Origin: an uncultured Treponema sp.
Lineage (GTDB): Bacteria; Spirochaetota; Spirochaetia; Treponematales; Treponemataceae
Assembly (NCBI GenBank): GCA_900317625.1
Contig: ONHK01000004.1
Location: 1 to 64,000 of the forward strand
Direction of reading: 5' to 3'
DNA length: 64,000 nucleotides
Positions 8,496 through 16,924 of the stretch are shown in pieces. The position numbers and the translations under genes are program-made. The notes under the pieces are model-generated. The model was not told the origin of the DNA and made no database searches. It worked only from the letters and a program-made list of their open reading frames with translations. Within the stretch, counting starts at the first letter, position 1, and each line of letters opens with the position of its first letter.

Positions 8496-9308
8496 TTATT
8501 CAGTCTTTTTGTATGGTCGCTTTGAATGTCTGAATGTAAAATCCGCGACTGTATATGCATCCACGAATTTGCTTCCGAGCGCCTGGACTTTCCATTTGAA
8601 CCGCATGATTGCCGTCCGTTTTCCGGAAAAAGCTTTTTTTAGGCAGTGCCGGACAGTTTTTTCAGAAGAAATTCCGTGCAAAACTTCTTTTCTTGCGCCA
8701 TTGGAAGCAACATTCGCAAATTCTGTGCTTACTGAACCAGGGCAAAGCGCGCAAACTTGAATTCCACGTGGCTTTAATTCTGCCGCAAGCGCAAGGCTAA
8801 AACTGAGCACAAAAGATTTTGTTGCGCCATAAACTGCAAAATTTCCCAAAGGAGCAAAAGCCGCCATGCTGGCCGTATTGATGATGTAGGAATTTTCATT
8901 CATATATGGAAGAGAAAATCCTGTTATTCCTGTAAGCGCCGTGCAATTTGTCTCAATCATAAGCATTTCTTTTTCAACAGGAGTTTCTTCAAAAGGACCG
9001 TAAGTTCCAAAACCAGCGTTGTTCACAAGAACTGTAATTTCAAAACTGCCAAAAAGTTTTTCCTGTTCAAGAAGCAAATTAAAGCGTTTTGCTCCGTCTG
9101 TTCCTGAAATATCCAGTTCAACAGTCTTTGGATTCGGCGCACCGGCAATTTTTTTGATTTCCTCTGAAAGTTCTTTCAGTTTTTCTATTCTTCGGGCAAC
9201 AAGCCAAATTTCGTCAATGCACAGATATTGATAATCTTTTGAAATCTGAAGCGCAAAATCTTTTCCCATTCCGCTGGACGCGCCTGTGATAATTGCAATT
9301 TTTTTCAT
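8496..9308 (-). CDS. Short-chain dehydrogenase/reductase
   Basis: A 270-residue classical SDR, cytoplasmic NAD(P)-dependent oxidoreductase. The Rossmann motif TGASSGMG is at residues 8-15, the structural motif NNAGFG near residue 92, and the catalytic Tyr-x-x-x-Lys in VYGATK with Ser upstream in NTASMAAF. The LxxR pattern after strand 2 fits the DltE/YqjQ-like subgroup, but the substrate cannot be told. Start at 9308 because the fold begins MKKIAIITG; TATAAT ends 6 nt before this ATG and no Shine-Dalgarno is present. It stands alone between two family A hairpins. Confidence 0.88.
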   Translation of the reverse strand: MKKIAIITGASSGMGKDFALQISKDYQYLCIDEIWLVARRIEKLKELSEEIKKIAGAPNPKTVELDISGTDGAKRFNLLLEQEKLFGSFEITVLVNNAGFGTYGPFEETPVEKEMLMIETNCTALTGITGFSLPYMNENSYIINTASMAAFAPLGNFAVYGATKSFVLSFSLALAAELKPRGIQVCALCPGSVSTEFANVASNGARKEVLHGISSEKTVRHCLKKAFSGKRTAIMRFKWKVQALGSKFVDAYTVADFTFRHSKRPYKKTE

Positions 9309-9342
9309 GAGCAAATTATAGCACATTTGTGATATAATAGTA

Positions 9343-9570
9343 GAAAATTTGAGTTTTTTGCTGATGCAATAAAATGGCTAAGCGGAAGGAAAAAGGCAAG
9401 TTTGGCGTCCTTGAAGTGGCTTTTGCCGTATGGCATAAAAGAATTGTCGAGCATTTTCTGAAAGAAAAGCGCAGATAATTCTTCCTAAAAAACACTTCAC
9501 CATAGCCAAATCTTGACTTTTGACTGAGAGCGCGGACATTTTCTTTTGCGATTTAAAAACTCAAATTTTC
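9343..9570 (+). repeat. Family A structured hairpin repeat, copy 2 (leader of the flavin reductase gene)
   Basis: A 228-bp element closed by a perfect 16-bp pair GAAAATTTGAGTTTTT (9343-9358) / AAAAACTCAAATTTTC (9555-9570). The inner conserved parts are GGCAAGTTTGGCGT paired with ATAGCCAAATCTTGAC, the TGCC-GTAT-GGCA hairpin, and AAGAATT/AATTCTT. A TATAAT at 9333-9338 would start transcription at or near its first base, although no good -35 is seen. The flavin reductase gene starts 25 bp after it. Confidence 0.8.
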
Positions 9571-9595
9571 TAAAATTAAATTCAAGGGGCTGTAT

Positions 9596-10153
9596 ATGCG
9601 AAAAGATTTTGGAGCAAAACCGATGCTTTATCCTATGCCGGTTTTTATGATTGCAACTTATGACGAAAATGGAAATCCTGATTTAATGAATGCTGCCTGG
9701 GGCGGAATTGCTGATGACACAAAAATAAATATCTGTCTTAGCCCTGAACACAAAACTGTAAAAAATATTCAGGCTGGAAGTGACTTTACCGTAAGCATGG
9801 CAACTGCAAAAACCGCGGCCGCCTGCGATTATGTCGGGCTTGTTTCTGCAAACAATGAACCAGAAAAAATTAAAAAATCTGGTTTTCATTTTACAAAAAG
9901 CCAGAAGGTCAACGCTCCTGTTGTTGAGGAACTTCCTATGGTTCTTGAATGTAAAACCATCAGATTTGATGTTGAAGAATGTCGTCTTCTTGGTGAGATT
10001 GTGAATGTGGCGGCTGACGATTCAATTCTTACAGATGGAAAAATTGACGTAAAGAAACTTGATCCGATTACATACGACACTGTGCATAATAAATATATCC
10101 GGCTTGGTGATGCGGTTGCGGATGCTTTTAAAATCGGACTTACATTAAAATAA
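9596..10153 (+). CDS. Flavin reductase-like / flavoredoxin family protein
   Basis: A 185-residue FMN-binding split-barrel protein of the flavin-reductase family. It begins with the LYPMPVFMIATYDENGNPDLMNAAW pattern (residues 11-35), where substrate and FMN contacts lie, and continues with SPEHKTVKNI and the EEC RLLGEIVNV core strand. Such proteins reduce FMN or act as small electron carriers in anaerobes; the partner is unknown here. AAGGGG lies 7 nt before the ATG. The long family A hairpin lies directly upstream and is probably transcribed as its leader. Confidence 0.85.
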   Translation: MRKDFGAKPMLYPMPVFMIATYDENGNPDLMNAAWGGIADDTKINICLSPEHKTVKNIQAGSDFTVSMATAKTAAACDYVGLVSANNEPEKIKKSGFHFTKSQKVNAPVVEELPMVLECKTIRFDVEECRLLGEIVNVAADDSILTDGKIDVKKLDPITYDTVHNKYIRLGDAVADAFKIGLTLK

Positions 10154-10162
10154 AAAGCAAAG

Positions 10163-10198
10163 TTGCAAATACACGATTCCTGGAATAGAATTATCATT
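10163..10198 (+). promoter_or_regulatory. Promoter of the LRR gene, leaderless type
   Basis: TTGCAA (10163-10168), an exact 17-bp spacer, TAGAAT (10186-10191), and ATG only 7 nt later at 10199, with no Shine-Dalgarno. Confidence 0.5.
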
Positions 10199-11893
10199 AT
10201 GGAAAAATTGACGTTCAAAAAAAATGGCTTGATTTATACAGATGACTTTAAAGTCGTTGTCGGAATAGATTCAGATTCAAAAGAATTTACAGGGACAGTT
10301 CCCAATGGAGTAACTTCAATTGAAGAAGAGGCTTTTTCGTGCTGTGGCCTTAAGGAAATTTCTCTTCCGGATTCTGTGGATTACCTTGGTGCGAATCTTT
10401 TTTGCAACTGCACAGAACTTGAGTCAGTAAGACTTCCGGCGAATTTAAAAATTCTTCCGCCTTTTTTGTTTTGCGGATGCAAATCTTTAAAAAAGGTGGA
10501 AATGCCTCTTGAAATTCAAGATTTTTCAGAAGGACTTTTTGCGGAATGTGCTTCTTTGGAAGAAATTCCGTTCCGTTCAGGAATAAAAACTCTACCGGAA
10601 AATGTTTTTGACTCCTGTTCTGCCATAAAATCTTTGATAATTCCAGACAGCGTAACAAAAATCTGCGCAAATGCGATTGCCAACTGCGAAAATCTTGAGA
10701 CAATCGTGCTTCCTGCAAAACTTGAAACGGTTGAAAAAGACTGGATTTCAAACTGTCCAAAATTAAAGCATATCCGCATAAGCGATGAAAATTCATTGTT
10801 CAAGACTGACGAGGAAAACTGCGTGCTTTACAAAATTGTTGACGGCGAAAAAATCCCTCTTTTAACGCTTGAAAATAAATCTGAAGAAAGTCTGCCAGGT
10901 TTTAAGGAACCTGACACAGAAAATTCAATTATCACTTTTGACGAAAACGAAGACGAAACTATGGATGATACAAATATTTTTAATACTGAACCAGAAGATT
11001 CAAAAAATGATTCAGAAATGGATGCCCGCCTTGCAGAAATTCTTGGGCAAAACAAGATGTATGACGATGGCGATTTTTCAATAATGGATATTCCGCAGGC
11101 TTCGGAAGAAGAAATTGATTCAAATATCTTAAAATCAACCGAACCGGAAGAAGAAAGATTCAAGAACGATTCTGTTGTTCAGTTTGAAGTTCCTGTTGAA
11201 GAGAAAAAAGTTCCTGAAGAAAATATGGAAGACAAGCTCAAGGATATTCTTAGCCAGAATGTGGGGGATTTTTCTATCAATGATATTCCTGTCGCATCCG
11301 AAGATGAGCTTGCGGCGAATAAAATTCTTGAGCAAACCGAGGAACAGGATTCTGACGAGGAAATTCCGGTTTATGCGGAAAAAATGGAAACTGAAGAGGA
11401 GATTCCTCTTGCTTCTGAAAAAACTGAGTCAAATCCAGAACTTGATGAAAAGAATTTTATGCAGAATCTTGTTTTTGAAACGCAGAAAGTTCTTCAGCAG
11501 AACACAGGAATTGAAGGCGAGCCGCGAATTCTTTTTGTTTTTGCGGAAAATCTTGTTTCAACTCCGCTTGGCGAAAAATTTTCTGTAAAACTTCAAAAAT
11601 GCTGCACAAGGCTTGCAAAAATCCATAAATTCACAAGTGTTTATTATTTTTACAATACAAGGCTTGAAAACGAGAAATTCCGAAATCAATTTATTGATTT
11701 TATTGCGAACAAAGATGTTCTTGTGGCTTGCGATGGCGCAAATCTTTACGATATTTCGGATCGGACTGTCGCTTTCTGTGGATTTGTAAAAATTTCGCTT
11801 GCAAAGGAAGATATTCTGCAGGAAATGAAAAATTCAAAGAATTCTGACTGGAAACCGCTGAAACTTATTATTCAAGATAACCTTGAGGAATAA
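10199..11893 (+). CDS. Cytoplasmic BspA-type leucine-rich-repeat protein with acidic linker
   Basis: A 564-residue protein without signal peptide. Residues ~25-215 are LRR_5/BspA-like repeats (patterns such as LKEISLPDSV, LESVRLPANL, LETIVLPAKL every ~23 residues). Residues ~225-430 are very acidic and low-complexity and contain a duplicated motif, DFSIMDIPQASEEEI near 290 and DFSINDIPVASEDEL near 355, each preceded by an L-x-x-I-L-x-Q-N helix. A globular C-terminal domain (~430-564, RILFVFAENLV...) is not recognised. Most BspA-family proteins of treponemes are exported adhesins, so an intracellular one is unusual. The start at 10199 fits a leaderless promoter; an upstream TTG at 10163 is the alternative. 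Confidence 0.75.
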   Translation: MEKLTFKKNGLIYTDDFKVVVGIDSDSKEFTGTVPNGVTSIEEEAFSCCGLKEISLPDSVDYLGANLFCNCTELESVRLPANLKILPPFLFCGCKSLKKVEMPLEIQDFSEGLFAECASLEEIPFRSGIKTLPENVFDSCSAIKSLIIPDSVTKICANAIANCENLETIVLPAKLETVEKDWISNCPKLKHIRISDENSLFKTDEENCVLYKIVDGEKIPLLTLENKSEESLPGFKEPDTENSIITFDENEDETMDDTNIFNTEPEDSKNDSEMDARLAEILGQNKMYDDGDFSIMDIPQASEEEIDSNILKSTEPEEERFKNDSVVQFEVPVEEKKVPEENMEDKLKDILSQNVGDFSINDIPVASEDELAANKILEQTEEQDSDEEIPVYAEKMETEEEIPLASEKTESNPELDEKNFMQNLVFETQKVLQQNTGIEGEPRILFVFAENLVSTPLGEKFSVKLQKCCTRLAKIHKFTSVYYFYNTRLENEKFRNQFIDFIANKDVLVACDGANLYDISDRTVAFCGFVKISLAKEDILQEMKNSKNSDWKPLKLIIQDNLEE

Positions 11894-11911
11894 GAAAAAA
11901 ACTTCTATAAT
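11883..11911 (+). promoter_or_regulatory. Promoter of the TrmB-like regulator
   Basis: TTGAGG (11883-11888), 17 bp, TATAAT (11906-11911). It overlaps the end of the upstream LRR gene, so the regulator can be transcribed independently. Confidence 0.6.
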
Positions 11912-11950
11912 TTCGTAAAGGCAAAAAAAATGAAAGGTTTGATTTAATTT

Positions 11951-12805
11951 ATGGATGTCGCTACAGTAGAATGTCTTGTTCAGCTGGGATTTTCTCAGAC
12001 TGAGGCTAAAGTTTATTGCACGATGGTTTCGGAAGAAAAGATGAACGGTTATCAGATTGCAAAAGCTCTGGGAACTTCACGTTCGTCGGTTTACGCTGCG
12101 CTGGAAAATCTTCTTGATAAAGGCGCGATTGTTTCAATTCCGGGGCAGACTAGCGAATATGCGGTGATTGAACCTGTTCAGCTGATTGACAAAATTACTT
12201 CAAAATATAAAAAAAATGCTGAAACGGCAAAAAATATGCTGGAGCAGCTTTCGCGGAAAAGGCGGGCCTCGAATTTCTTTTGCAATATTCAGGGAATGCA
12301 GAATCTTGTTGACGAAATGAAGGCGATGATTGATGCTGCTTCAAAAGAAATTCTTATAAATTCTTCAATGGATTTAAAGCCGATTGTTGAAAAATTGAAA
12401 GAGGCAAAAAAACGCGGTGTCAGAATTATTGTTTTCAGCTGGTTAAATCTTGAGCTTTATGATTTGGATACTGAATTTTATTGTAACGATGTGAGTTTTT
12501 CAAAATCTTCCGAAAAACGGTTTATCATGGTTGTTGACAATAATTCATGTATTCTTTGCAGCAATGACAGAAACGAATTTATTCCGTACAAGGAAATTGT
12601 AAAAAATGATATGAATTTGCGTTCATTGCTTACTTCCGAGGACAAAGATTTTCTTGGAGTCCGCACGGATAACCGGTTGCTGGTGAATCTTATGGCGGAA
12701 CACATTCATTTTGACGTTTATTTGAACAAACTTCGCATAAAATATGGTGGTGAAGTAATAACTCCAGACATTTACGTTAATTCAATAATGGAAAATGGAG
12801 ATTAA
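11951..12805 (+). CDS. TrmB-family transcriptional regulator
   Basis: A 284-residue regulator. The N-terminal winged helix (residues 1-75: LGFSQTEAKVYCTM, YQIAKALGTSRSSVYAALENLLDKGAIV) is the TrmB signature. A coiled-coil stretch (85-115) and a C-terminal phospholipase-D-like effector domain (115-270; SKEILINSSMDLKPIVEKLKEA) follow. In the family the C-terminal domain binds sugars or related ligands. No sugar transporter is adjacent; the next genes are a topoisomerase subunit and a YigZ protein, so its target is unknown. The ribosome-binding site is weak (GAAAGG 13 nt before ATG). Confidence 0.87.
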   Translation: MDVATVECLVQLGFSQTEAKVYCTMVSEEKMNGYQIAKALGTSRSSVYAALENLLDKGAIVSIPGQTSEYAVIEPVQLIDKITSKYKKNAETAKNMLEQLSRKRRASNFFCNIQGMQNLVDEMKAMIDAASKEILINSSMDLKPIVEKLKEAKKRGVRIIVFSWLNLELYDLDTEFYCNDVSFSKSSEKRFIMVVDNNSCILCSNDRNEFIPYKEIVKNDMNLRSLLTSEDKDFLGVRTDNRLLVNLMAEHIHFDVYLNKLRIKYGGEVITPDIYVNSIMENGD

Positions 12806-12825
12806 TTTTTTAGCCGGGTGGGAAA

Positions 12826-14739
12826 ATGGCATACGTAAAGAATCTTTTTGATCAGAATTTTATTCAATATGCAAGTTATGTTATTCGCGACAGGGCGATT
12901 CCTGAACTTGTTGATGGCTTAAAGCCTGTTCAGCGCCGAATTTTGCATACTCTTTTGGTTACAGATGACGGACGCTTTCACAAAGTTGCTGGAGTTGTCG
13001 GTGATTGCATGAAATTTCATCCGCACGGAGATGCTTCAATTTACACAGCTTTGGTAAATCTTGCAAATAAAGAACTTTTTATTGATAAGCAGGGAAATTA
13101 CGGAAATATTTTTACCGGGCATCCGGCGGCAGCTCCCCGTTACATTGAATGTAGAATCCGCCAAATTACAAAAGATATTCTTGTTACAAATTCTGCTATT
13201 ACAGAATATGTTGACAGTTACGATGGACGAAACAAAGAGCCTGTGATGTTTCAGGCAAAACTTCCTGTTGTTCTTATTACCGGGGCGGAAGGAATTGCAG
13301 TTGGAATGAGCACTCAGATTATGAGCCACAATGTTCATGAAGTTATTGAGGCTGAAAAAAAATGTCTGAATGGCGAAGATTTTCAGCTTTTTCCAGATTT
13401 TCAGACTGGCGGACTTATTGACTGCTCAGAATATAAGGATGGTCTTGGAAAACTTATAACCCGCGCAAAAATCGATGCTTCAGATGATAAAAAAATCGTA
13501 ATTACAGAACTTCCGTACGGTTCAACAACAGAATCGCTTATTGAATCAATTGAAAAAGCCGCTAAAAATGGAAAAGTGAAAATTGCCTCAATAAACGATT
13601 TTACAGCGCAGACCGTAAGCATTGAAATAAAACTTCCGCGTGGAGTTTACGCAAAAGATGTTATTGATTCTCTTTATGCATTCACTGACTGTGAAAAAAC
13701 TGTTTATTGCAATCTTCTTGTCATAAAAGACAATATGCCGGTTCAGATGACGGTTACAGAGGTCATAAAATTTCATGCGAAACAGCTTGTGCGGGTTTTA
13801 AAGGAAGAACTTGAATACGAAAAACAGCAGCTTCTTGAAAAACTTCATCTTAGAACGCTGGAACGAATTTTTATTGAAGAACGAATTTACAAAGAAATAG
13901 AGCAGATGAAAACCGAAGATGCGGTGATTAAGGCTGTAAAAAAAGGTTTTGTTCCATTTAAAGATGAACTTTTGCGTGATGTTACAGATGAGGATGTTGA
14001 TCATCTTTTAAAAATCCCGATTCGCCGTATTTCTTTGTATGATATAAATAAAAACCGAAAAGAAGTTCAGGCAATCAATGCAAGAATCAAGGAAATCAAC
14101 AAACTTTTAAAGCACATTGTTGAATACGCAATCAGTTATCTGGATGGAATTGAAGGAAAACTTGATTCAAAAAATATAAAACGTCGCACAACCGTTACAA
14201 ATATCAAGACTGTTGATGTAAAGTCTGTTGTCCGCCGCGACACGCCATTGAAATATAACGCAGATTCTGGTTATTTGGGAACAGCCGTCCCTGGTGGCGA
14301 AGAAATTATTAAAATCACACCGTTTGACCGCATAATTTATGTGCGAAAAAGCGGAATTTACACGGTTACCGAAGCACCTTCCAAAGTTTTTGTTGGTCCT
14401 GAACTTCGTTACTGCGGTTTTGCCGACAAAGAAAATCTTGCGAAAATTCTTTTTACAGTAATTTACCGAGATCCAAAAACTCAGTTTGTCTATGTAAAAA
14501 GATGCAAAGTTGGCGGTTACATAATGAACCGTGATTATTTTTTTGCGCCTGATGGAATGGATGTTCTTTTTGTTGAAACTAAAAAGGACTTTAAATTTAC
14601 GTTGAATTATGTTAAAAAGCCAAAAATGAAAGTTCTTAAGGAAAAATTCAAGGCTTCGGATTTTGCGGAAAAAGGCGTAAAAGCTCAAGGCGTTCGTGTT
14701 GCCGCAAAAGAAGTTCAATCTGTTGAACTGGAAAAATAA
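12826..14739 (+). CDS. parC: Type IIA DNA topoisomerase A subunit (topoisomerase IV/ParC-like, short)
   Basis: The DNA-breakage subunit of a type IIA topoisomerase. The winged-helix domain carries LVDGLKPVQRRIL, the quinolone-pocket segment FHPHGDASIY with the usual serine, and the active-site tyrosine in APRYIECRI near residue 107. The tower (ITELPYG..) and a long coiled coil (~330-450) follow. The 637-residue length is short, with a reduced C-terminal wrapping domain, and no gyrase-box QRRGGKG is visible. This argues for a topoisomerase IV-like enzyme rather than GyrA. The B subunit is not in the window. GGGTGGG precedes the ATG. Confidence 0.88.
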   Translation: MAYVKNLFDQNFIQYASYVIRDRAIPELVDGLKPVQRRILHTLLVTDDGRFHKVAGVVGDCMKFHPHGDASIYTALVNLANKELFIDKQGNYGNIFTGHPAAAPRYIECRIRQITKDILVTNSAITEYVDSYDGRNKEPVMFQAKLPVVLITGAEGIAVGMSTQIMSHNVHEVIEAEKKCLNGEDFQLFPDFQTGGLIDCSEYKDGLGKLITRAKIDASDDKKIVITELPYGSTTESLIESIEKAAKNGKVKIASINDFTAQTVSIEIKLPRGVYAKDVIDSLYAFTDCEKTVYCNLLVIKDNMPVQMTVTEVIKFHAKQLVRVLKEELEYEKQQLLEKLHLRTLERIFIEERIYKEIEQMKTEDAVIKAVKKGFVPFKDELLRDVTDEDVDHLLKIPIRRISLYDINKNRKEVQAINARIKEINKLLKHIVEYAISYLDGIEGKLDSKNIKRRTTVTNIKTVDVKSVVRRDTPLKYNADSGYLGTAVPGGEEIIKITPFDRIIYVRKSGIYTVTEAPSKVFVGPELRYCGFADKENLAKILFTVIYRDPKTQFVYVKRCKVGGYIMNRDYFFAPDGMDVLFVETKKDFKFTLNYVKKPKMKVLKEKFKASDFAEKGVKAQGVRVAAKEVQSVELEK

Positions 14740-15336
14740 GTGAAAATTCTTACAAGGCACGTTGAGGCGGAATTTGTTGTAAAAGGCTCAAAATTTCTTT
14801 CTGAACTTTTTTCATGTGAAAGTCAGGCAGATGCAAGAAATATTGTAAAATCGCAAAAAATAAAATATTCAGACTCAACACATGTGGTTCATGCTTTTGT
14901 TCTTGGGCTTTCCGGTGAAATTTTGGGGATGAGTGATGACGGCGAGCCTTCTGGAACAGCCGGGCGACCTGCTCTTGATGTGCTGAAAGGTTACGGCTGC
15001 ACAAATGTGGTTCTTACAATTACCAGATGGTTTGGTGGAACTTTGCTTGGAACTGGCGGGCTTGTGAAAGCTTATGGAGATGGCGCAAAGCAGGTTCTTT
15101 TGACGGCGGAAAATTTATCTGCGTTTGAGGAATATGTTGAAAAAAAAGAATTTTTGTTTGCGGCGGATTATACTTCATATCAAATGATAAAGCGGATTCT
15201 GGCAAATTTCAGTGTTTCGGATTTGTCGGAAGAATTTGGAACAGAAGTAAAAGTTTCCGGAAAAATAAAATCAGATGAATTTGACTTGCTTTCCCGGAAA
15301 ATAAAGGATATTTCAAACGGCAAAATTATTTTGTAA
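14740..15336 (+). CDS. yigZ: YigZ/IMPACT family protein
   Basis: A 198-residue two-domain protein of the UPF0029/IMPACT family. The N-terminal domain has the hallmark HVVHAFVLG, DDGEPSGTAGRPALDVL and TRWFGGTLLGTGGLVKAYG (residues 48-112), and a ferredoxin-like DUF1949 domain follows. The cellular role in bacteria is unsettled; the eukaryotic relative acts on translation control. The start is GTG immediately after the TAA of the topoisomerase gene, so translation is coupled. Confidence 0.92.
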   Translation: MKILTRHVEAEFVVKGSKFLSELFSCESQADARNIVKSQKIKYSDSTHVVHAFVLGLSGEILGMSDDGEPSGTAGRPALDVLKGYGCTNVVLTITRWFGGTLLGTGGLVKAYGDGAKQVLLTAENLSAFEEYVEKKEFLFAADYTSYQMIKRILANFSVSDLSEEFGTEVKVSGKIKSDEFDLLSRKIKDISNGKIIL

Positions 15337-16924
15337 GAAGCACAATATTCGGAATGTCCGAGGTTGAGCTTTCCCGTTTAAAAAGATATTTCAGCGGATG
15401 AATATCAAACGCGTTTATTGCCCAGCCTCCAACTTCATCAAGATTGATAATATTTGCGCTAACCGGGTGCTGAATCGGAAGAATTACAGCTTCATCAAGC
15501 AAAATTTGCTCAGCCTTTGCAAGAATTATGTTGTGGTTTTCATCGGTGTAAAGAGCGGCTTGATCTAAAAGTTCGTTGAATTCCTTATTGTTCCAGCCGG
15601 TTACATTCATTGTGGAATTTCCACGGAAAAGTTCAAGAAATGCCAGCGGATCTGCAAAATCACCAATCCAGTTGTAGCTAAAAAGATCTGCGTCAGTTTC
15701 TTCAATCCTATTCAAGTATTCATATTCTGGAAAAAGAACTGTTTCAAGATCGATTCCTAGCGCATTCCAGGCATTTTTTAGAATTTCAGCCTTTTTCTTC
15801 ATGTAGTCAGTGTCTGTTATTGCAAAACGGATTTTTATTTTCTGCTCGTCTGGAATTTTAAGTTCATTCCGGGCTTCTTTTATAAGAATTTTTGCCTCAA
15901 GATTGTCTGTAAAAGAATATCCTTCCACTTTCGGGTAGCCATTCAGCGCATAAACCAAACTTTGAGCCTGCACATAAGTATTTGCACGCAATTCGTCCCA
16001 CGGAGTTGCCTCCAGCAAAGCGCGCCGCAGATTCAGATTGTTGAAAATTGAATTTTCTGTAAATTTAAAGAAAAAATATTGAGTTGCAAATTCCGCGCTC
16101 AGATGAATTGAATCTTTTGAAAGAAGCGTTTTTTCGTCAAAAGAGCTTGCAATCCAGTCTACAGAACCGATATTGTATGCAAAAACATTTTCCTTTTCAT
16201 CATTTGAAAAAAGAATTGTGATTTTGTCTGTTTTTGTATTTTCTGAATCGTAGTAATTTTCGTTTTTTCTTAGGATGATTTTGTTTTCATCTTGTTCTTC
16301 AATGCAGAATGGTCCGCTGTAAATGGAAAGGTCATCTGTGGTTACGGCAAAACTTGGCATGCACAAAATTTTGGGAAGGTGAGAAGCCGGAGTTTTTAGA
16401 TGAATTGAAATTGTATTTTCATCAAGCGCGTAAATTCCGACATTTTCTTCGCTGACATTGTTTGTGCGGAATTCTTCTGCGCCCTGCACAATATCCAGAA
16501 GTGAAGAAAAAGGCGCGTTCTGCGTTGATAAAAGTTTTAGAAAACTGGAACGGACTGTTTCTGCGGTTATTGGTTCGCCGTTGCTGAATTTTATTCCTTC
16601 TTTTAGTTCGAATGTCCATCGTTTTTTGTCGCGGGAAATTCTGTAATTTTTTGCCATTGCATAAACTGGTTCAAGCGTTATCGGGTCATAAGAAAAAAGC
16701 CCTTCGTAAAGTCCTGTTAAAATTTGCGCTTCTGCGGAATAATTTGCCGTGCGTGGATTCAGATTATAGTCGTGTTTTGCTTCTATTATTACAAAATTTT
16801 TTTCAGAAGAAGAATTTTCAGAAATTTCATCTTGTGAAAAATCTTCCTGTGCAAATAAAAATACGCTTCCAAGCAAAAATGCCGCAAAAATTATTTTTTT
16901 AGTGTTGAAAAAATTAAATTTCAT
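15326..16924 (-). CDS. Oligopeptide-type ABC transporter solute-binding protein (family 5)
   Basis: A 532-residue periplasmic binding protein of the OppA/DppA class. A signal peptide (IIFAAFLLGSVFLFA) leads into the family start (DYNLNPRTANYSAEAQILTGLYEGLF), with the WTFELKEGIKFSNGEPITAE segment near residue 110 and LFSYNWIGDFADPLAFLELF near 415. There is no lipobox cysteine, unusual for a spirochaete binding protein, so it should be soluble in the periplasm. No permease or ATPase gene is adjacent. The ATG overlaps the end of the upstream 472-aa gene by 11 nt, and its C-terminal end overlaps the convergent yigZ gene by 11 bp. Confidence 0.88.
   Translation of the reverse strand: MKFNFFNTKKIIFAAFLLGSVFLFAQEDFSQDEISENSSSEKNFVIIEAKHDYNLNPRTANYSAEAQILTGLYEGLFSYDPITLEPVYAMAKNYRISRDKKRWTFELKEGIKFSNGEPITAETVRSSFLKLLSTQNAPFSSLLDIVQGAEEFRTNNVSEENVGIYALDENTISIHLKTPASHLPKILCMPSFAVTTDDLSIYSGPFCIEEQDENKIILRKNENYYDSENTKTDKITILFSNDEKENVFAYNIGSVDWIASSFDEKTLLSKDSIHLSAEFATQYFFFKFTENSIFNNLNLRRALLEATPWDELRANTYVQAQSLVYALNGYPKVEGYSFTDNLEAKILIKEARNELKIPDEQKIKIRFAITDTDYMKKKAEILKNAWNALGIDLETVLFPEYEYLNRIEETDADLFSYNWIGDFADPLAFLELFRGNSTMNVTGWNNKEFNELLDQAALYTDENHNIILAKAEQILLDEAVILPIQHPVSANIINLDEVGGWAINAFDIHPLKYLFKRESSTSDIPNIVLLTK

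Noticed and set aside
8452..8760. Open frames running across the family A hairpins and repeat blocks (also 8183-8560 and 23530-24075)
   Set aside because: They read through repeat sequence or the antisense of known genes, are not conserved between the repeat copies, and lack start signals.
14167..14760. A 197-codon minus-strand open frame opposite the topoisomerase gene
   Set aside because: Antisense shadow of parC with a Phe/Asn/Lys-rich, low-complexity translation and no family features.
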